Assembly (NCBI GenBank): GCA_958450325.1 | Contig: OY288250.1 | Location: 53,272,898-53,336,897, forward strand | Direction of reading: 5' to 3' | Origin: Agrostemma githago | Lineage: Eukaryota > Streptophyta > Magnoliopsida > Caryophyllales > Caryophyllaceae | DNA length: 64,000 nucleotides | Part shown: piece after piece, positions 48,604-60,827 of the stretch | Layout of the letters: the number at the start of each line of letters is the position of its first letter | Position numbering within the stretch: the first letter of the stretch is position 1 | Made by a program: the position numbers and the translations under genes | The notes under the pieces: model-generated | Database searches by the model: none | Seen by the model: the letters and a program-made list of their open reading frames with translations, nothing else | What the model was told of the DNA's origin: nothing

Positions 48604-51600
48604 ATGGAAGCTGCTTTAGCTGATCTAAAAACCTCTGTGGACGCCATGGTCGACAAACAGGCCGACATCGACGCCCAACTGAATGAAATGAGGGCTGGAC
48701 AAGTTGCGATCGTCACTCGATTGGCTGCGGTGGAGCATAGGACTCCCAATACCGGGACTAATGGGCCTCTGGCTGATCTAGTTAGCTCAGTACGTCGACT
48801 AGAGGAACAAGTTCACTTGACTGGGAGTAATAATATCCATCGGGAGAATAGTCGTGAGTACAGCCCGGTGAGTGACAAACTGCCCGCAAACCTGAATCTC
48901 ACGGGTTTGCCTATGTTTGAGGGAACTGAAGACCCGTTACTACATGTATGGGCCTTCAAGGAGTTCATGGCCATCAAGGGAGTGGATTCCTCCATGTTCA
49001 AGAACCTTTTTGCTGCATCTCTTGAAAAGCACCCTCGGGCCTGGTACTACAGGCTAGACCCGAAGAAATACCCTACTTGGGATGATGTGGCCACCGAGTT
49101 CGCTCGGAACTATGCTGACAACACCGAGATCCAAACCACAATGAGATCTCTGGAGGTTATGGCCCAAGAGCCGAAGGAAGGTTTTACCAAATACCTTCAA
49201 CGCTGGAGGGCCGAGAGCGTGAAACTGGTCGATAAGCCCAGTGAGAAGACTTTGGTGGAGGCTTTTGTCAAGAACCTCCTCCCATCCTACCGGGTTCACC
49301 TCCGATATGCTGTCATACCCAATTTCACCACCCTTACTGAAATGGGTATGAGGATCGAAGATGACCTAAGACTGGAAGGCCTCACTAAGGCCGCTGCTAA
49401 GGGTTACCAAGGGGCATCTTCCTCCACTACCAAGCCTCAAGCTGCAACCCGCAGTATTTTCGACGCGGTTAATCTACTAGATGCCCCGTCCAAGAAGAAC
49501 ACCCCACCTCGGGTTTTCACTGACATAGGTACGACCTATACTTATGCCTTACAAAGGCTATCCTCAAAAGGACTAATCCAACCGATAGGCCCAACTCCTG
49601 AAGTTCCGGTCGAGCGACGCTCCAAGAACTACAATGCCCAAGCCTATTGCCAGTACCACCGAGGCAGTGGGCATGATACCGAGAAGTGCTGGAAGCTGAA
49701 GCACTTGATTCAGGACCTGATCGAAAGCGGTAAAATCCCGCTACCCGGAGATAAGCCCAGCAACAAGGAGAACCCTTTCAGCTCCCACGCCATCTTTACC
49801 GGGGAGGTGATTGATTGTTCTCACCTTATCTCTCCATTCATCCCGCAAGTGAACGGGATCTGGTTTGACGACGAGGATGACGTCTACCTCGCCAAAGGGG
49901 AAGCTGTCCCCATCACTTCTGAGGAGATTCGAAGGACTAAATCCCGAGTCCTAACCAGTAACCACCTTGGTCGTCCCTATCAAGCCACTAGCTCTAGGGA
50001 CACCCCTATCCCGAAAACCGTCACTGAACCATTCAGGACGGAAGTCGCCCCTGAAGAGCCGACTGCTGAAACGGCTCTCGTGAAGCAGTTGAAGAAAACC
50101 CGAGTTGACCTCACTATATGGCAACTCCTAGTTAGTTCTCAAGAGCATCGAGAAGCACTTACAAAGGCTCTCGATCAAATTAAGGTTGACTCTTTGGTTA
50201 CCCCTGCTGAGATGGTAGCCACGGTCCTGCCCCATCTGAAGGGCAAAGCCAAGGAAGGAGGTCCGATGATCACTTTCTCTGAGGCCGACCTACCACCATT
50301 CGGGGCCTCCCACAATATGGCCCTCTACATTACGGTGGTTTGCCGAGGAAAATACCTCCCTATGACCCTGGTTGATGATGGGTCCGCTGTGAACGTCCTT
50401 CCTCTAAGGACCGCAAAAGCCCTCGGTATTACCGAGGCTGACTATATCCCGACTGCTCAGACCATCCAAGCTTTCGATGGGAGCCCAAAGTCGGTAGCTG
50501 GGGCTGTGAAACTGACCATCATAACCGGCCCAATAGAAAAGGAGCTCGAATTCCAGGTGATCGACGTCACCTCGTCATTCAACTTGCTCCTAGGTAGGCC
50601 TTGGATCCACGTGGTCAAGGCGGTGTCCTCCACCCTCCACCGAAAGATCAAGATGCCTCTGCTTAACGATGTCATCACTTTAGAGGCAACACCAATGACT
50701 GTGGCTAGCTGTAACGCCACGGGACGCACGGATCTCTGGGGGTTCGATTTTGTGGGGATGATCGAGGAAGAGTACCTCTTTAGGCCTTACTTCACTACGA
50801 GTATCGACACGATGCTCCAAAACCTAGGGTACTTTCCGGGGGCTACCTCTCGACCCGATCTTCCAGCTGGGAAGATCATCGAAGTTCTCAAAGACGAAGA
50901 GTCTCACTTTGGTCTCGGGTATGCCATAACTCCCGACAATGTTGTCCGAGCAGGGATCGAGAAGGCCTGCAACATTATTAAGGGTATCCACTTGAGCCCT
51001 TATAGCCCACGGTTGGCTGACTACTTTGTCACACCAGTATTTGGGGCTGTTCAGATTGGTCTATACCAACCCAATGTTATGCAGCTCGGGACCCACTTGG
51101 CCCGGGACTGCAACTACATCCCGGATGATGTGTTCGCCCTCATCCAATCCAACGGAGCTGAAGATGCTGAGCCCGCGCTAGGGCTACTATTTGGGGAAGA
51201 CACCATAGCCCCAACTCCAAAGGAAGACCTGGTCAACCTGATCCTCCGCAGCAACAGGTTTGATCCGACCAAGCTAATCTCGGATGTTGGTTCCGAGACG
51301 GGAAACAGGGCCTGGAGGAAGACTGTCAAGTGGACTGACAGTCAGGGAAGGATCTACAAGCTAGTCACCGGAGAGGGAGACATGCCTGAGTCTGAGTCTG
51401 AGTCCGAGTCTGAGTCGGAGTCTGAGTCAGAGTCTGAGGTCGAGTCTAGGGAAGTCGGTGCTAGAGTCACTCCTGTAACCCCTCTCCCTTTTATCATTCC
51501 TGCTGCTGGCACTTCGGGGTCTGTCCCGAGTGCTCTACCTATCCCGCCACTGACCAATGATCAGATGGCTGCTCTCTTTGAGCTGTTCTCCAAATTTTCA

Positions 51601-54600
51601 ATCAATAATAACAACTGTTCTGCTTACGACTTGTCTCTTTTAAATTCTGCTTTCAAAAATGATTTATGCTATGACATTGAGAAACCAGACAAACAGGTAC
51701 TCTTACCTCCGCATCTGATCGAGCAACTAGAGCAAAGGGAGTCCCGAAACCCGGTGATCGAAGAAACCGAGTCCATAAATGTGGGAACAACCTTAGAGCC
51801 TCAGACACTTAAGATAGGGTTATCCTTAAATCCCGAGGAGAAACAACAGTTCATAAGCCTCCTCCAAGAGTTCAAGGATGTATTTGCATGGTCCTACAAG
51901 GACATGCCGGGGATAGACCGAGAAATAGCCTAGCACCACATACCAATCAAAGACGGGTGCAAACCGGTCAAACTGAAGCTTCGTCGAATGAGGCCCGAGT
52001 GGTCTCTCAAAGTAAAAGAAGAAGTCGACAAGCAGTTCAAAGCCGGCTTCATACAGGTGTCCGAGTATCCAGACTGGGTGGCAAACATCGTGCCGGTTCC
52101 TAAAAAGGACGGTAAGGTGCGGGTATGTGTATATTTTCAGGATCTTAACAAGGCGAGCCCGAAAGATGATTTTTCGTTACCACACATCGACATACTGGTG
52201 GATAACACGGCCGATCATGCCCTTCTATCATTCATGGACGGGTATGCCGGGTATAATCAAATCAAGATGGCGGAAGAAGATATGAGTAAGACTACCTTCA
52301 CTACACCTTGGGGTACTTACTGCTATACCGTCATGCCTTTCGGTCTCATTAATGCCGAAGCCACATACCAAAGGACTGATACCACTTTATTACATGACAT
52401 GATGCATAAAGAGGTAGAAGTTTATGTGGACGACATGATCGTCAAATCCAAAGAACGGGACGGTCATATCACCGCCCTAAGAAAATTCTTCACCCGATTG
52501 CGCAAATACAACATGAGGTTAAACCCTCAAAAGTGCAGTTTCGGGGTAACATCAGGAAAATTACTGGGTCATATCGTTAGCCAACAAGGTATCGAAGTCG
52601 ACCCAGCTAAAATCAAAGCCATCACCGAGATGCAACCTCCTAAAACCGAAAAAGAAATAAGAGGATTTCTCGGGAAAGTCCATTACATCAGTCGGTTCAT
52701 TTCCAAGCTAACCATGGTGTGTGAACCAATTTTCAAAAAACTGAAAGTGGGAGAACGGGTACTATGGGATGACAAGTGCCAAGCCGCTTTCGACAAGATC
52801 AAGGAAATTCTGTCCGCACCGCCAGTCTTAATGCCACCTTAACCCGGTTTGCCTCTGTCGTTATACCTAACGACGACCGAGACAGCCATGGGGGCTATGC
52901 TGGTCCAGACAGTTGACTCCGAAGAAAGAGCCATTTACTACATCAGCAAGAAGTTTTTAGAGTATGAGTGCAAATATACCATGCTCGAAAAGACGTGTTT
53001 GGCTCTGGTCTGGGCCACTAAGAAACTCCGGCATTATATGCTCAGTTACGAGGTCCATGTGCTATCCAAGATGGACCCTATCAAATACATCTTCGAAAAG
53101 CCCGTTCTCAACGGCCGAATCTCTAGATGGACTCTAATGCTGGCAGAGTTCGACCTAAAGTTTGTACCATTAAAGGCTATCAAAGGTCGAGTAGTAGCTG
53201 AATTTCTCGCCGACAGCCCGATAACCGAAGAAGGACACACCGACACCTGGTCCTTCCCAGACGAAGATATTTTCCATACTGATACTGAAACTAGGGATCT
53301 ATACTTCGATGGTGCATCTAATTTTCGAGGGTTCGGAGTCGGGATCCTCCTAATTTCACCAAAAGGGGAGCACACTCCCATCTCCATCAAGCTGGACTTT
53401 GATGTTACCAACAATGCAGCAGAATACGAAGCATGTATTTACGGGCTACAAGCCGCCGCCAATCTGGGGATTAGAAATCTCCGGGTACATGGTGACTCAT
53501 CCTTTGTCATTAACCAAGCACTCCAAAAATGGAAGACTCGAAATGCTAATCTCGTGGCCTACCAGGCACGAGTAAGGGATCTCGAGAAACAATTCCAAAA
53601 GGTAGAGTACATATACCTACCCCGGGAAGAGAATCAGTTTGCAGATGCACTTTCGAAATTGGCATCTTTACTGAATATTCCCGACCACGTGACCAGTATG
53701 CCAATTTGTGTCGAAAGACGATCCGAGCCGGCATACATTTACGACATTGAAGACATTGAAATAACCGATCCCGAGCCGTGGTACCAAGCTGTGTTAAAAT
53801 ACCTAACAAACGAAGAATACCCTCCCGGGACGGAAGGTCGAGCTAAGAAAGCCTTACGAAGGCTGGCCACCAAGTTTATTCGTACCGATGACGGGCAACT
53901 GTATAAAAAGACGGCACATGGGGCTCTTCTCCTTTGTGTTGACAAGTATAAAGATGAAAAGGTTATGGCCAAAGTACATGATGGAGAAAACGGCCCACAT
54001 ATGAATGCCCACATGCTGGTCCGAAAAATCATGAGGCTCGGTTATTACTGGAATACCATGGAAGCCGACTGCCGATCATATGTCAAACATTGTCATAACT
54101 GTCAAATCTTTGGCAATGTGCAACATATGCTGTCATCACTGCTTTATACCATGACGTCACCCTGGCCATTCTCAACATGGGGTATCGACATAATCGGAAA
54201 AATAAATCCCTCTGGTACCGGTGGGCACTGCTTTATTTTGGTAGCTATCGACTATTTCACCAAATGGGTCGAAGCTGAATCATATCGCATTCTCAATGCC
54301 AAGCATGTCGCCAAGTTTATCCAAAACAAGATAATATGTCGATATGGGATTCCGTCTGAATTTATCAGTGATCACGGGACTCATTTCCAAGCCGAGACTG
54401 CAGCCCTGCTGACCAAATATAAAATCCAAAGGCATACTTCCTCGCCTTACCGTCCCCAAACAAATGGAGCAGTAGAGGCGGCTAACAAAACAATTGTCAC
54501 CATACTCAAAAAGATGGCTGATAATTACCGGGACTGGCCCGACAAAATACCTTTTGCCCTATGGGGATACCGAACGTCAATTCGCACCGCAACCGGGGCA

Positions 54601-55029
54601 ACCCCGTATTATCTAACCTATGGGATGGAGGCAGTCCAACCAGTTGAGCTGGAGGTACCGTCCCTTAGAATTCTGCTAGAAAGCCAAGTACCCGAAGCTG
54701 ATTGGGTTCGAGCACGATATGACTCATTGGTTCTACTAGACGAACGACGGTCCCGTGCTCTCAATAATATCCAAATCTACCACAAGAGGATCCAACGCGC
54801 CTTCAACAAGAGGGTAAGGCCTAGGAACATTAAGGAGGATGATCTAGTCCTTAAGTCTGTTCGAGCTCTACTACCAGTTGACCCGAGGGGAAAATTCAAA
54901 CCCAATTGGGCTGGGCCATATCTGGTGAAGAAAATCCTATCAGGGGGAGCAGTGATGCTGACGGACCTGGACGGGAATGAGTTTGTCAACCCAACCAACC
55001 TGGACCAGCTGAAGCGTTACTACCCTTAG
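48604..55029 (+). pseudogene. gag-pol polyprotein of element B, one frame with two nonsense codons
   Basis: The frame runs 2142 codons from ATG 48604 to TAG 55029, interrupted only by TAG at 51931-51933 (GAG in A) and TAA at 52840-52842 (CAA in A). Gag covers about residues 1-480, with a CX2HX4HX4C knuckle near residue 348. The protease has DDGSA at 591. A Ser-Glu repeat lies near 929-947. Reverse transcriptase has YVDDM at 1274. A first RNase H from about 1419 lacks the usual catalytic Asp (YLTTTETAMGAML). A second RNase H of the archaeal type has its Asp at 1569 (LYFDGAS) and further acidic motifs. Integrase has an HHCC zinc site (from about 1792) and D1862, D1923 and E1958 in D-D-35-E spacing. 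Dual RNase H marks the Tat lineage. The products copy RNA into DNA and integrate it. Confidence 0.94.
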
Positions 55030-55429
55030 CCATTTCTCAATGTCATTAGCAAATTTTATCAAAATCATTGTTTTTACAAAAAGCAAGTCAATTAGCTAGA
55101 ATTATTTATTCGACTGTCAAAAACATCTTGAACCAATAGTCTTGGTGTAATTCGAGATTGCAAATCTTCTGAGCCTGAACTACGTTTGGTTTGATTCTGC
55201 TAATCGCGGATACGTAGGCAACCCCTCAAAAGGGTACAACCAATGCAATCAAGAAAAGACAAGAACGGTTTTATAATAAACTTCTTTTATTATTTCAAAA
55301 AAAAAATCCCGATAAACTCGGGAAATTACAAAAGTGCAGGAATTCAAAAAATAAATAAATTCAAAAAAGGGGCACACAACAAAAATAATAATAATACTTA
55401 AATAATAAAAAAGCTAAAGGACTCGGCAC
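55030..55429 (+). other. region between pol and antisense ORF of B, with conserved block
   Basis: The conserved block lies at 55170-55255 and matches C at 40-130. The rest is A-rich and non-coding. Transcripts of pol and the antisense ORF would both end here. Confidence 0.55.
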
Positions 55430-57175
55430 TTAGGGCATCTTGCCCTTCCCCTTGTCCTTAGCCTCCTTAGCCGTCCACTGGCGACGACGCGGAGGGGAGC
55501 ATTCCCGAATCACCACAGGAACCTCTCTAGCTCGGGCTCGAGTGTTTGAGCCCGACTCCTCTATCACATCAATAGGCCCAAGTCGGGCCCTCACGGGCTC
55601 AGGGAGCCGGTCACGCGGACCTAGTCGGTCCCGGACCGCCAGCCTTGGCCCAAGTCGTCGTTCCAAGTCAGTCTGTCCCCGTGTGCTGCTAGAACCGACT
55701 TCCTTAGATCGAGTCTTAGTTTGTGACTTAAGACCCGATTCTCCCCGGACTGTGGCTTCAGGAATATATTCCCCGGTGAAAAAGTCCCTGTTGTCCTTCG
55801 CCGACTCGCGATGAACCAATTCAAAGGCCTCCTCAAGCTTCAGGGCCTTTCGAGCTTCCTCGGACTCCTCAGAAGTCCATTTCTGATAAGCCCGTGACAC
55901 CCAAGCGGATTGGCAAGGGCTGGGTATAGTCCATGTAGGACGAGTGAACCATCTCTGCAACCAGGTGTCGCACATAGCGTTCGTCAATTGGAGCGAGACG
56001 CTGATAATGGCTTCAGTCTCAGGGATGCGCTGAGACGAACCGAACTGTCTTAGGAGACGATCCGGATAAATGTGAACTGTCCAGTCAAGGGACAAGATCA
56101 CCAGGTAGCGAGCTTGGTCCCTCTTAGCCAATCCGGTCAACTTCGAAAGAAACCACCAAGCAACGGTCCACGTGATGAAGGGACCCCCGTGGAACACCAG
56201 CTCCTCGTCCCAGTAAGCTCGATCTATCTGATGACTCGAGCTTATCTTTCGCCTTCGAGAGCTAATCTGACTGCTCCGATAATTGGGAATGCTCGGAGGG
56301 GTCTCTATGATCGATAACCGCTCCGACAGCCATATCCGAAAAGAATGCACAAATTTTATAAGCAACGGAATGGTTCGCCAGGGTCCACTCGATCGAGTGC
56401 AGCAGGTGACTCGATCGAGTTAGCCCTCTGAAAACTGGCAGTAGCTCGATATGAGTGTCACTCGATCGAGTGACTTACGGACACCAGAAAAATCGCACGA
56501 AAAAAAAAAAAAAAAAAAAATCGAGGTGCATACTTGCAGAATACGGGTACTCCCCGTCAGCGGTCGAGTTGGGTCAAGCCGCCTGGCGTCCAGACCCATG
56601 ATGATTTCTCTAGTGGCTAGCCAAGCAGGGCTATGACCAGTCTCCATTTGGTCAACCACTCCAATCAGTCTAATTTGACCCCTGCATGAGTCAAGTTCCA
56701 TCAGCCCTTCGAAGACATAGCAATGCAGCATGCAAAAGGCGAATGCCCTACGCCTGTGAGCAGGGGTGGCCCTTACGTCCCGGGGATTCATGAACTTGTC
56801 GGCCAGGTCAAACAGGGAAACGGTATCTCCCTGCACCATCCGATTTGCCTCAGCATGAGACAAACCCAAAAACTCCCTTAATCTCCTCCTTGGATCCGGG
56901 TAGAACGGGGGAATAGCTGGCTGAACAGCAAGGCCCCAACCGCCTATGGCCGCAACCTCCTCGGGTAAAGGACACATTTCTCCCCGTGGGAACGCGAATA
57001 CGTGATGGGTGGTGTCCCAAAACGACAAGCAGACATTCAGGAAATGCGAGTCAACTATTAGACGCTGGAAAGGGAATAAATTGACAATTCCCATCTGGGT
57101 CAGTCGGACTTTCTCCTCATCCCGAAAGTATTGGGACCAGGCGAGAAGCATAGCCGTCAAATGGTCGATACCCAT
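55430..57175 (-). pseudogene. antisense ORF of element B, plant-mobile-domain-like; splice acceptor lost
   Basis: Exon 1 (57175-56534, 214 codons) starts MGIDHLTAMLLAW and holds the conserved FAFPRGEMCPLPEEVAAIGGW stretch, similar to the plant mobile domain. Exon 2 (56335-55430, 302 codons) has MCDTWLQRWFTR and a basic tail ending KDKGKGKMP. Both exons are open and equal in length to their counterparts in C, but the expected acceptor reads TTTTCGG where A and C have AG. Correct splicing may therefore fail, hence the pseudogene call. The intron holds palindromes at 56388-56475 and a poly(A)-like run. No enzymatic motif is seen. It may regulate the element or its silencing, but the function is unknown. 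Confidence 0.7.
56388..56475. repeat. palindrome cluster in the antisense-ORF intron of B
   Basis: Three copies of ACTCGATCGAGT occur, one extended to GTCACTCGATCGAGTGAC. A GGCAGTA motif lies between the second and third. The arrangement parallels 1268-1380 in element C. Confidence 0.78.
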
Positions 57176-57265
57176 AGCGGAGATTTCTAACTTTCTTGAA
57201 AGTCTAAAAGATTTTGAGAAGGAAAAGAAGAATTTGAGTTGAGATGCAGAGAACTGAAGCAGGGA

Positions 57266-57286
57266 TTCTCATATTTATAATGAGAA
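57266..57286 (-). promoter_or_regulatory. TATA box of the antisense ORF in B, inside an inverted repeat
   Basis: Arms TTCTCAT (57266-57272) and ATGAGAA (57280-57286) flank a loop that reads TATAAAT on the minus strand. The ATG at 57175 lies about 104 bp downstream. Confidence 0.68.
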
Positions 57287-57510
57287 AACCTAACAGAAAA
57301 CCAAACTACCCTGCCTCCTCTGCAAGCTGGGCCCTATGCGCGCGCAGGCCTGATTTCAAACTAGACCCCAGAATAGGAATCAAGCTGTCCCGAGCTTTCC
57401 TAAGAGTCTCCAAAATTTTTCTGTGATAAAATTTCTTCGCGATAAAAATTCTTGTCAAAATTTTGTCCCTTCGAAAATTCAAATATTTTTGTCTCCCCAG
57501 CACGAGTCAA

Positions 57511-57712
57511 TATTTTGCCTATGTGTTACATACAAGTTGTTATGTGTCAGCATACAGGTACACTCCAGAAGCAAGTCTCCGCGAAATTATTAAATTCCCC
57601 AACGGAGTCAGCATTTTCCCGGTATGCTACATCCAAGATTGATGTGTCGGCATACGGGTACACCTACTCCCCAAGAGGGGCAAGCTTTACTCCCCACGGA
57701 GCATCATCATCA
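57511..57712. repeat. tandem hairpin repeats in the 3' untranslated region of B
   Basis: Two units of about 101 bp (57511-57611 and 57612-57712) share a TATGYTACATMCAAG...GGTACAC frame. The second contains a hairpin with arms GTATGC/GCATAC and ACATC/GATGT. Further on, near 57835, GGACTT...AAGTCT forms another hairpin. The rest of 57287-58013 shows no gene. Confidence 0.6.
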
Positions 57713-58013
57713 GCTCAGGTACGACTCAAGGCTTCAAAAGCAAGCCCGTACAGCTCACATATTTCCCCAGCAGAACGCCCAAGGCGGCATTTTCCCGAAA
57801 TGGTACGGGATGGGCCCACATATAGGCGCACCCAGGACTTATGCTACAAGTCTGACTCCCCGCGAAGCTATCATCATCAGGACAGGTATGACCCTCTGCT
57901 TATGGCTGGCGAGCCCTTCACGCAAGTCCACTGGACTATAAGTGACCCAACCGGAAGTCTACCAGGTCTTAACAGGCTTGGTAGCTACTCTGACTTTCGC
58001 CTTGTCCAAGCCT

Positions 58014-58031
58014 CAGTCAGAGTGGGGGCTC
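58014..58031 (+). other. polypurine tract of element B
   Basis: CAGTCAGAGTGGGGGCTC lies directly before the 3' LTR, as in A and C. Confidence 0.78.
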
Positions 58032-60504
58032 TGTAGACACCCACATTTTTACTGCCACGTGTCTATGGTAGTCTCCGAAAAACACCCGATGATGATCGGA
58101 CGCAAACGTGACTTGGTATACTCGGACTTGGACTCGAAACCAATAATATCCGACATGGACTTTTAGCGGAGTAAAAATCTCACAAAAAAGACCTCAAATC
58201 CAGGACCAGTGGGCCGTTCCGAGCAAAAAGAGACTAATTTGGGCCAAAACCGACATTAAAGATAAATCCCGTCTTTTGGCGACCGGGTCAAAACCCGGTC
58301 AAAGAAGAAACCGTCTCATAAATCAGCCAAGTTCAGTTGGCGCACAAAAAAAAATTCAAAAAAGTCAATCAAAACAACAAGATCAATTCTTCCCTTATTT
58401 GTCTCGCCCAACTGATCCACTCGATCGAGTGGATTGACCCCACTCGATCGAGTGGAGCCTTTTTGAACCCGGTTTGACCCGTTTGCAAGGGCACTCGATC
58501 GAGTGCACTAGGGCCACTCGATCGAGTGCCCCTATGTCGTGGGATGAAGTCTATAAATACCGCTTCACCCCCATTCATTTGCACAGTTTTTACCCTAAGC
58601 ATTTACCCTACATTTTGCATCCTAACCCTACTACACTCCCCATACTTCGTCCCTAGCAAGACTACACAAAAATCCGAGCCCCTCGTCCCTCGGAAACCGG
58701 CGAAACATACACACATACCCATACACACCACAACTCGCATACATCCTCGATACTCCTAAGCCCGTGCCGCTATTACGAGTCCATTTCCGAGGTCCTTACT
58801 AAGCATGTATGTTGAGGGTGTCCCCAAACCCCATCTCGATCTCTTTTATCTCATTTCCATTTTATTTATCGTATTTTTGCATCATACTTATGATCGTAGT
58901 AACACTAACACTAGCATCGTTATACTTTTTTTTTTCTTGCATTTTCATTTTTTATATCATCTTTTATTACTAATATCGTTATTATACCGCGTATACGTAA
59001 ACTAGTATCAAAATCCGGTTTTAAATCCGTTTGACTACGATGTTTGCCTAAAATCCGTCTAATCCCTTACGAGCAACAACGGAGGTGGAGCCCTTTCGAG
59101 GAGCCCCGCCCCAACGTACTCAAGGGCGTGATGCGATTGCAAACGGTCGTAGTTGAACGTATTTAAACCCATTTTCATAATTAGCACGAAACCCATTGAC
59201 ACGAAAACCGACATCACGTAATCCGAAAGGGTTAGTTTCGATGTCGTGACGTAGAGGGACATCTTTCGTTACTAATTCAAATTTTCTAGCATAACGATAA
59301 GCACTTTTATAAAACTCCGATAACGGTATTATAATCGTTCGTACACGATTATAGTACCGGAGGTCGAGTTAAATACAAATCGTGCGATGTTTGTATTTGG
59401 TTCGACCGATCATCGATTTCAAATCATAAAACGAAACGAATTATCATTCGTACAGGGTCTACTCGACCGAGTACATATGCTACTCGATCGAGTAGCACCC
59501 ATAAAAACGGGCAGTAGCCACGTAAAAGGTTCACTCGACCGAGTCGCACCACGACTCGGTCGAGTAGGTCCTGTAACCCAAAAATCCGAGGGGTTTGACA
59601 CACGTTTCAAGCCCCGTCTTTTATCGACTTTAGTCATCACGTGTAAAGACCATCACGTGATCTTCCTATTTTCAAAACCACGCACATCACGGCACGTAGA
59701 ACGACTTTGACCACCTTTTGACGTGATAAGTCGGGACAAGACTACGGGATATGAGATCGGGCTAGCAATATGCCACAGTCTCATATTTCCGTCCTAGTTT
59801 ACATACGGGTCCGTTTTTTATCATTATTTTGCATTGTTATTATTTCGTTTATTACTTTTACGTAATGTTGTATTGTGAATTCCGGGTTGTATTTCCGCCC
59901 GTGTAATTTGTACGTTATTTTTATTTATTTTCGAGCTTTGTTTATTTATTTGCTTTACGCTCTATAAATGAACCTCGCATGCTAAATCACTTCGACAAAT
60001 AATAATATGCATTAAAAGACGTAGTTAACGCAAAACTCACATGTTTAGCTAAAACGCTGTTTGCATATCATTTAATTATTTTACTAGCGCGCGTACACGA
60101 ACACGAACGGTGTCTTAGTAGAGGCCGCCATGTGCGGGCAGGGTTGGGTGTCCTTAGTGGGCTTCCCAACACATACCCTCACCCCTTACTCAGAACCTTT
60201 GGTTTCCGGATGTCCGAAACCCTTGGCGCACGAGAGTCATTTTATATACGAAAGCCGGTGTAAACGGTATCGGTATAACAATGCAAAGGGACGAGCCCCA
60301 TAAACTCTGAAATCGGAGTGGCTTACTTTGTGTATAGCCCATGACGACATAAGTGGGCTCGTATGGTTCCGAATAACCACAAAATTCGGTGGCGACTCCA
60401 TTTTGACTTAAATTTCGAACCCAAGAACAATCTTACCACGAGATTCATTCGCCTACCCAAACCCGCGCTTCGCCGCGTCGGGGTGGACCTACGTCATGTC
60501 CACA
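58032..60504 (+). repeat. 3' LTR of element B
   Basis: This 2473-bp LTR begins TGTAGACACC and ends GTCCACA. Palindrome arrays lie at 58415-58531 and 59460-59568, with TATAAATA at 58552-58559. Near 59787 it lacks about 65 bp present in the 5' LTR. Confidence 0.95.
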
Positions 60505-60827
60505 TTTCAACATGTCAAAAAACGCCTTTGCTCGTGGGTTAAGCTCTTGTGGGTTATGTGCGTGAGTCTCGTGGGTTAGGTGAGTCGTCATTCTCATATG
60601 TCTTCTCGTTGTTAAACAAGTTGCACTCCACAACGTCAACTATCATACCTCTCAACCACCACCCCCCCCCCCCCTCATTTTGATGGTTTTCGGGTTCCTC
60701 TTACTGAGATGGCTCACCATGACAAATCCAATTATAATAATAGGGTGAAAAACCATTATAGAGGACATGTTCCTTAACTACAAGGACCTCAAAAATTTTT
60801 AGGTTCATGCATTTAATACACGGACAC
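60505..60827 (-). pseudogene. continuation of F after element B, first repeat copy
   Basis: It matches 62752-63065, including the short AKAFFDML-encoding segment of the transposase and a poly(C) run. At 60828 it joins E sequence abruptly. Confidence 0.65.

Larger units (their letters stand above)
44814..60504 (+). mobile_element. Tat-type Ty3/gypsy retrotransposon B, nearly intact
   Basis: The element is 15.7 kb with LTRs at 44814-47340 and 58032-60504, a primer binding site, gag-pol, antisense ORF, hairpin repeats and polypurine tract. The target copies are GTTCA (44809-44813) and TTTCA (60505-60509), one mismatch. The empty site GTTCA is preserved in the second F repeat (about 62752-62756). 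The LTRs differ mainly by one deletion of about 65 bp in the 3' LTR near 59787 and an 18-bp difference near 46814/59974, which suggests a recent insertion. Confidence 0.95.

Noticed and set aside
48604..55029. Element B as an endogenous virus or pararetrovirus
   Set aside because: It has LTRs, a primer site, a polypurine tract, integrase and 5-bp target copies, and no movement, coat or envelope-like gene. It is an LTR retrotransposon.
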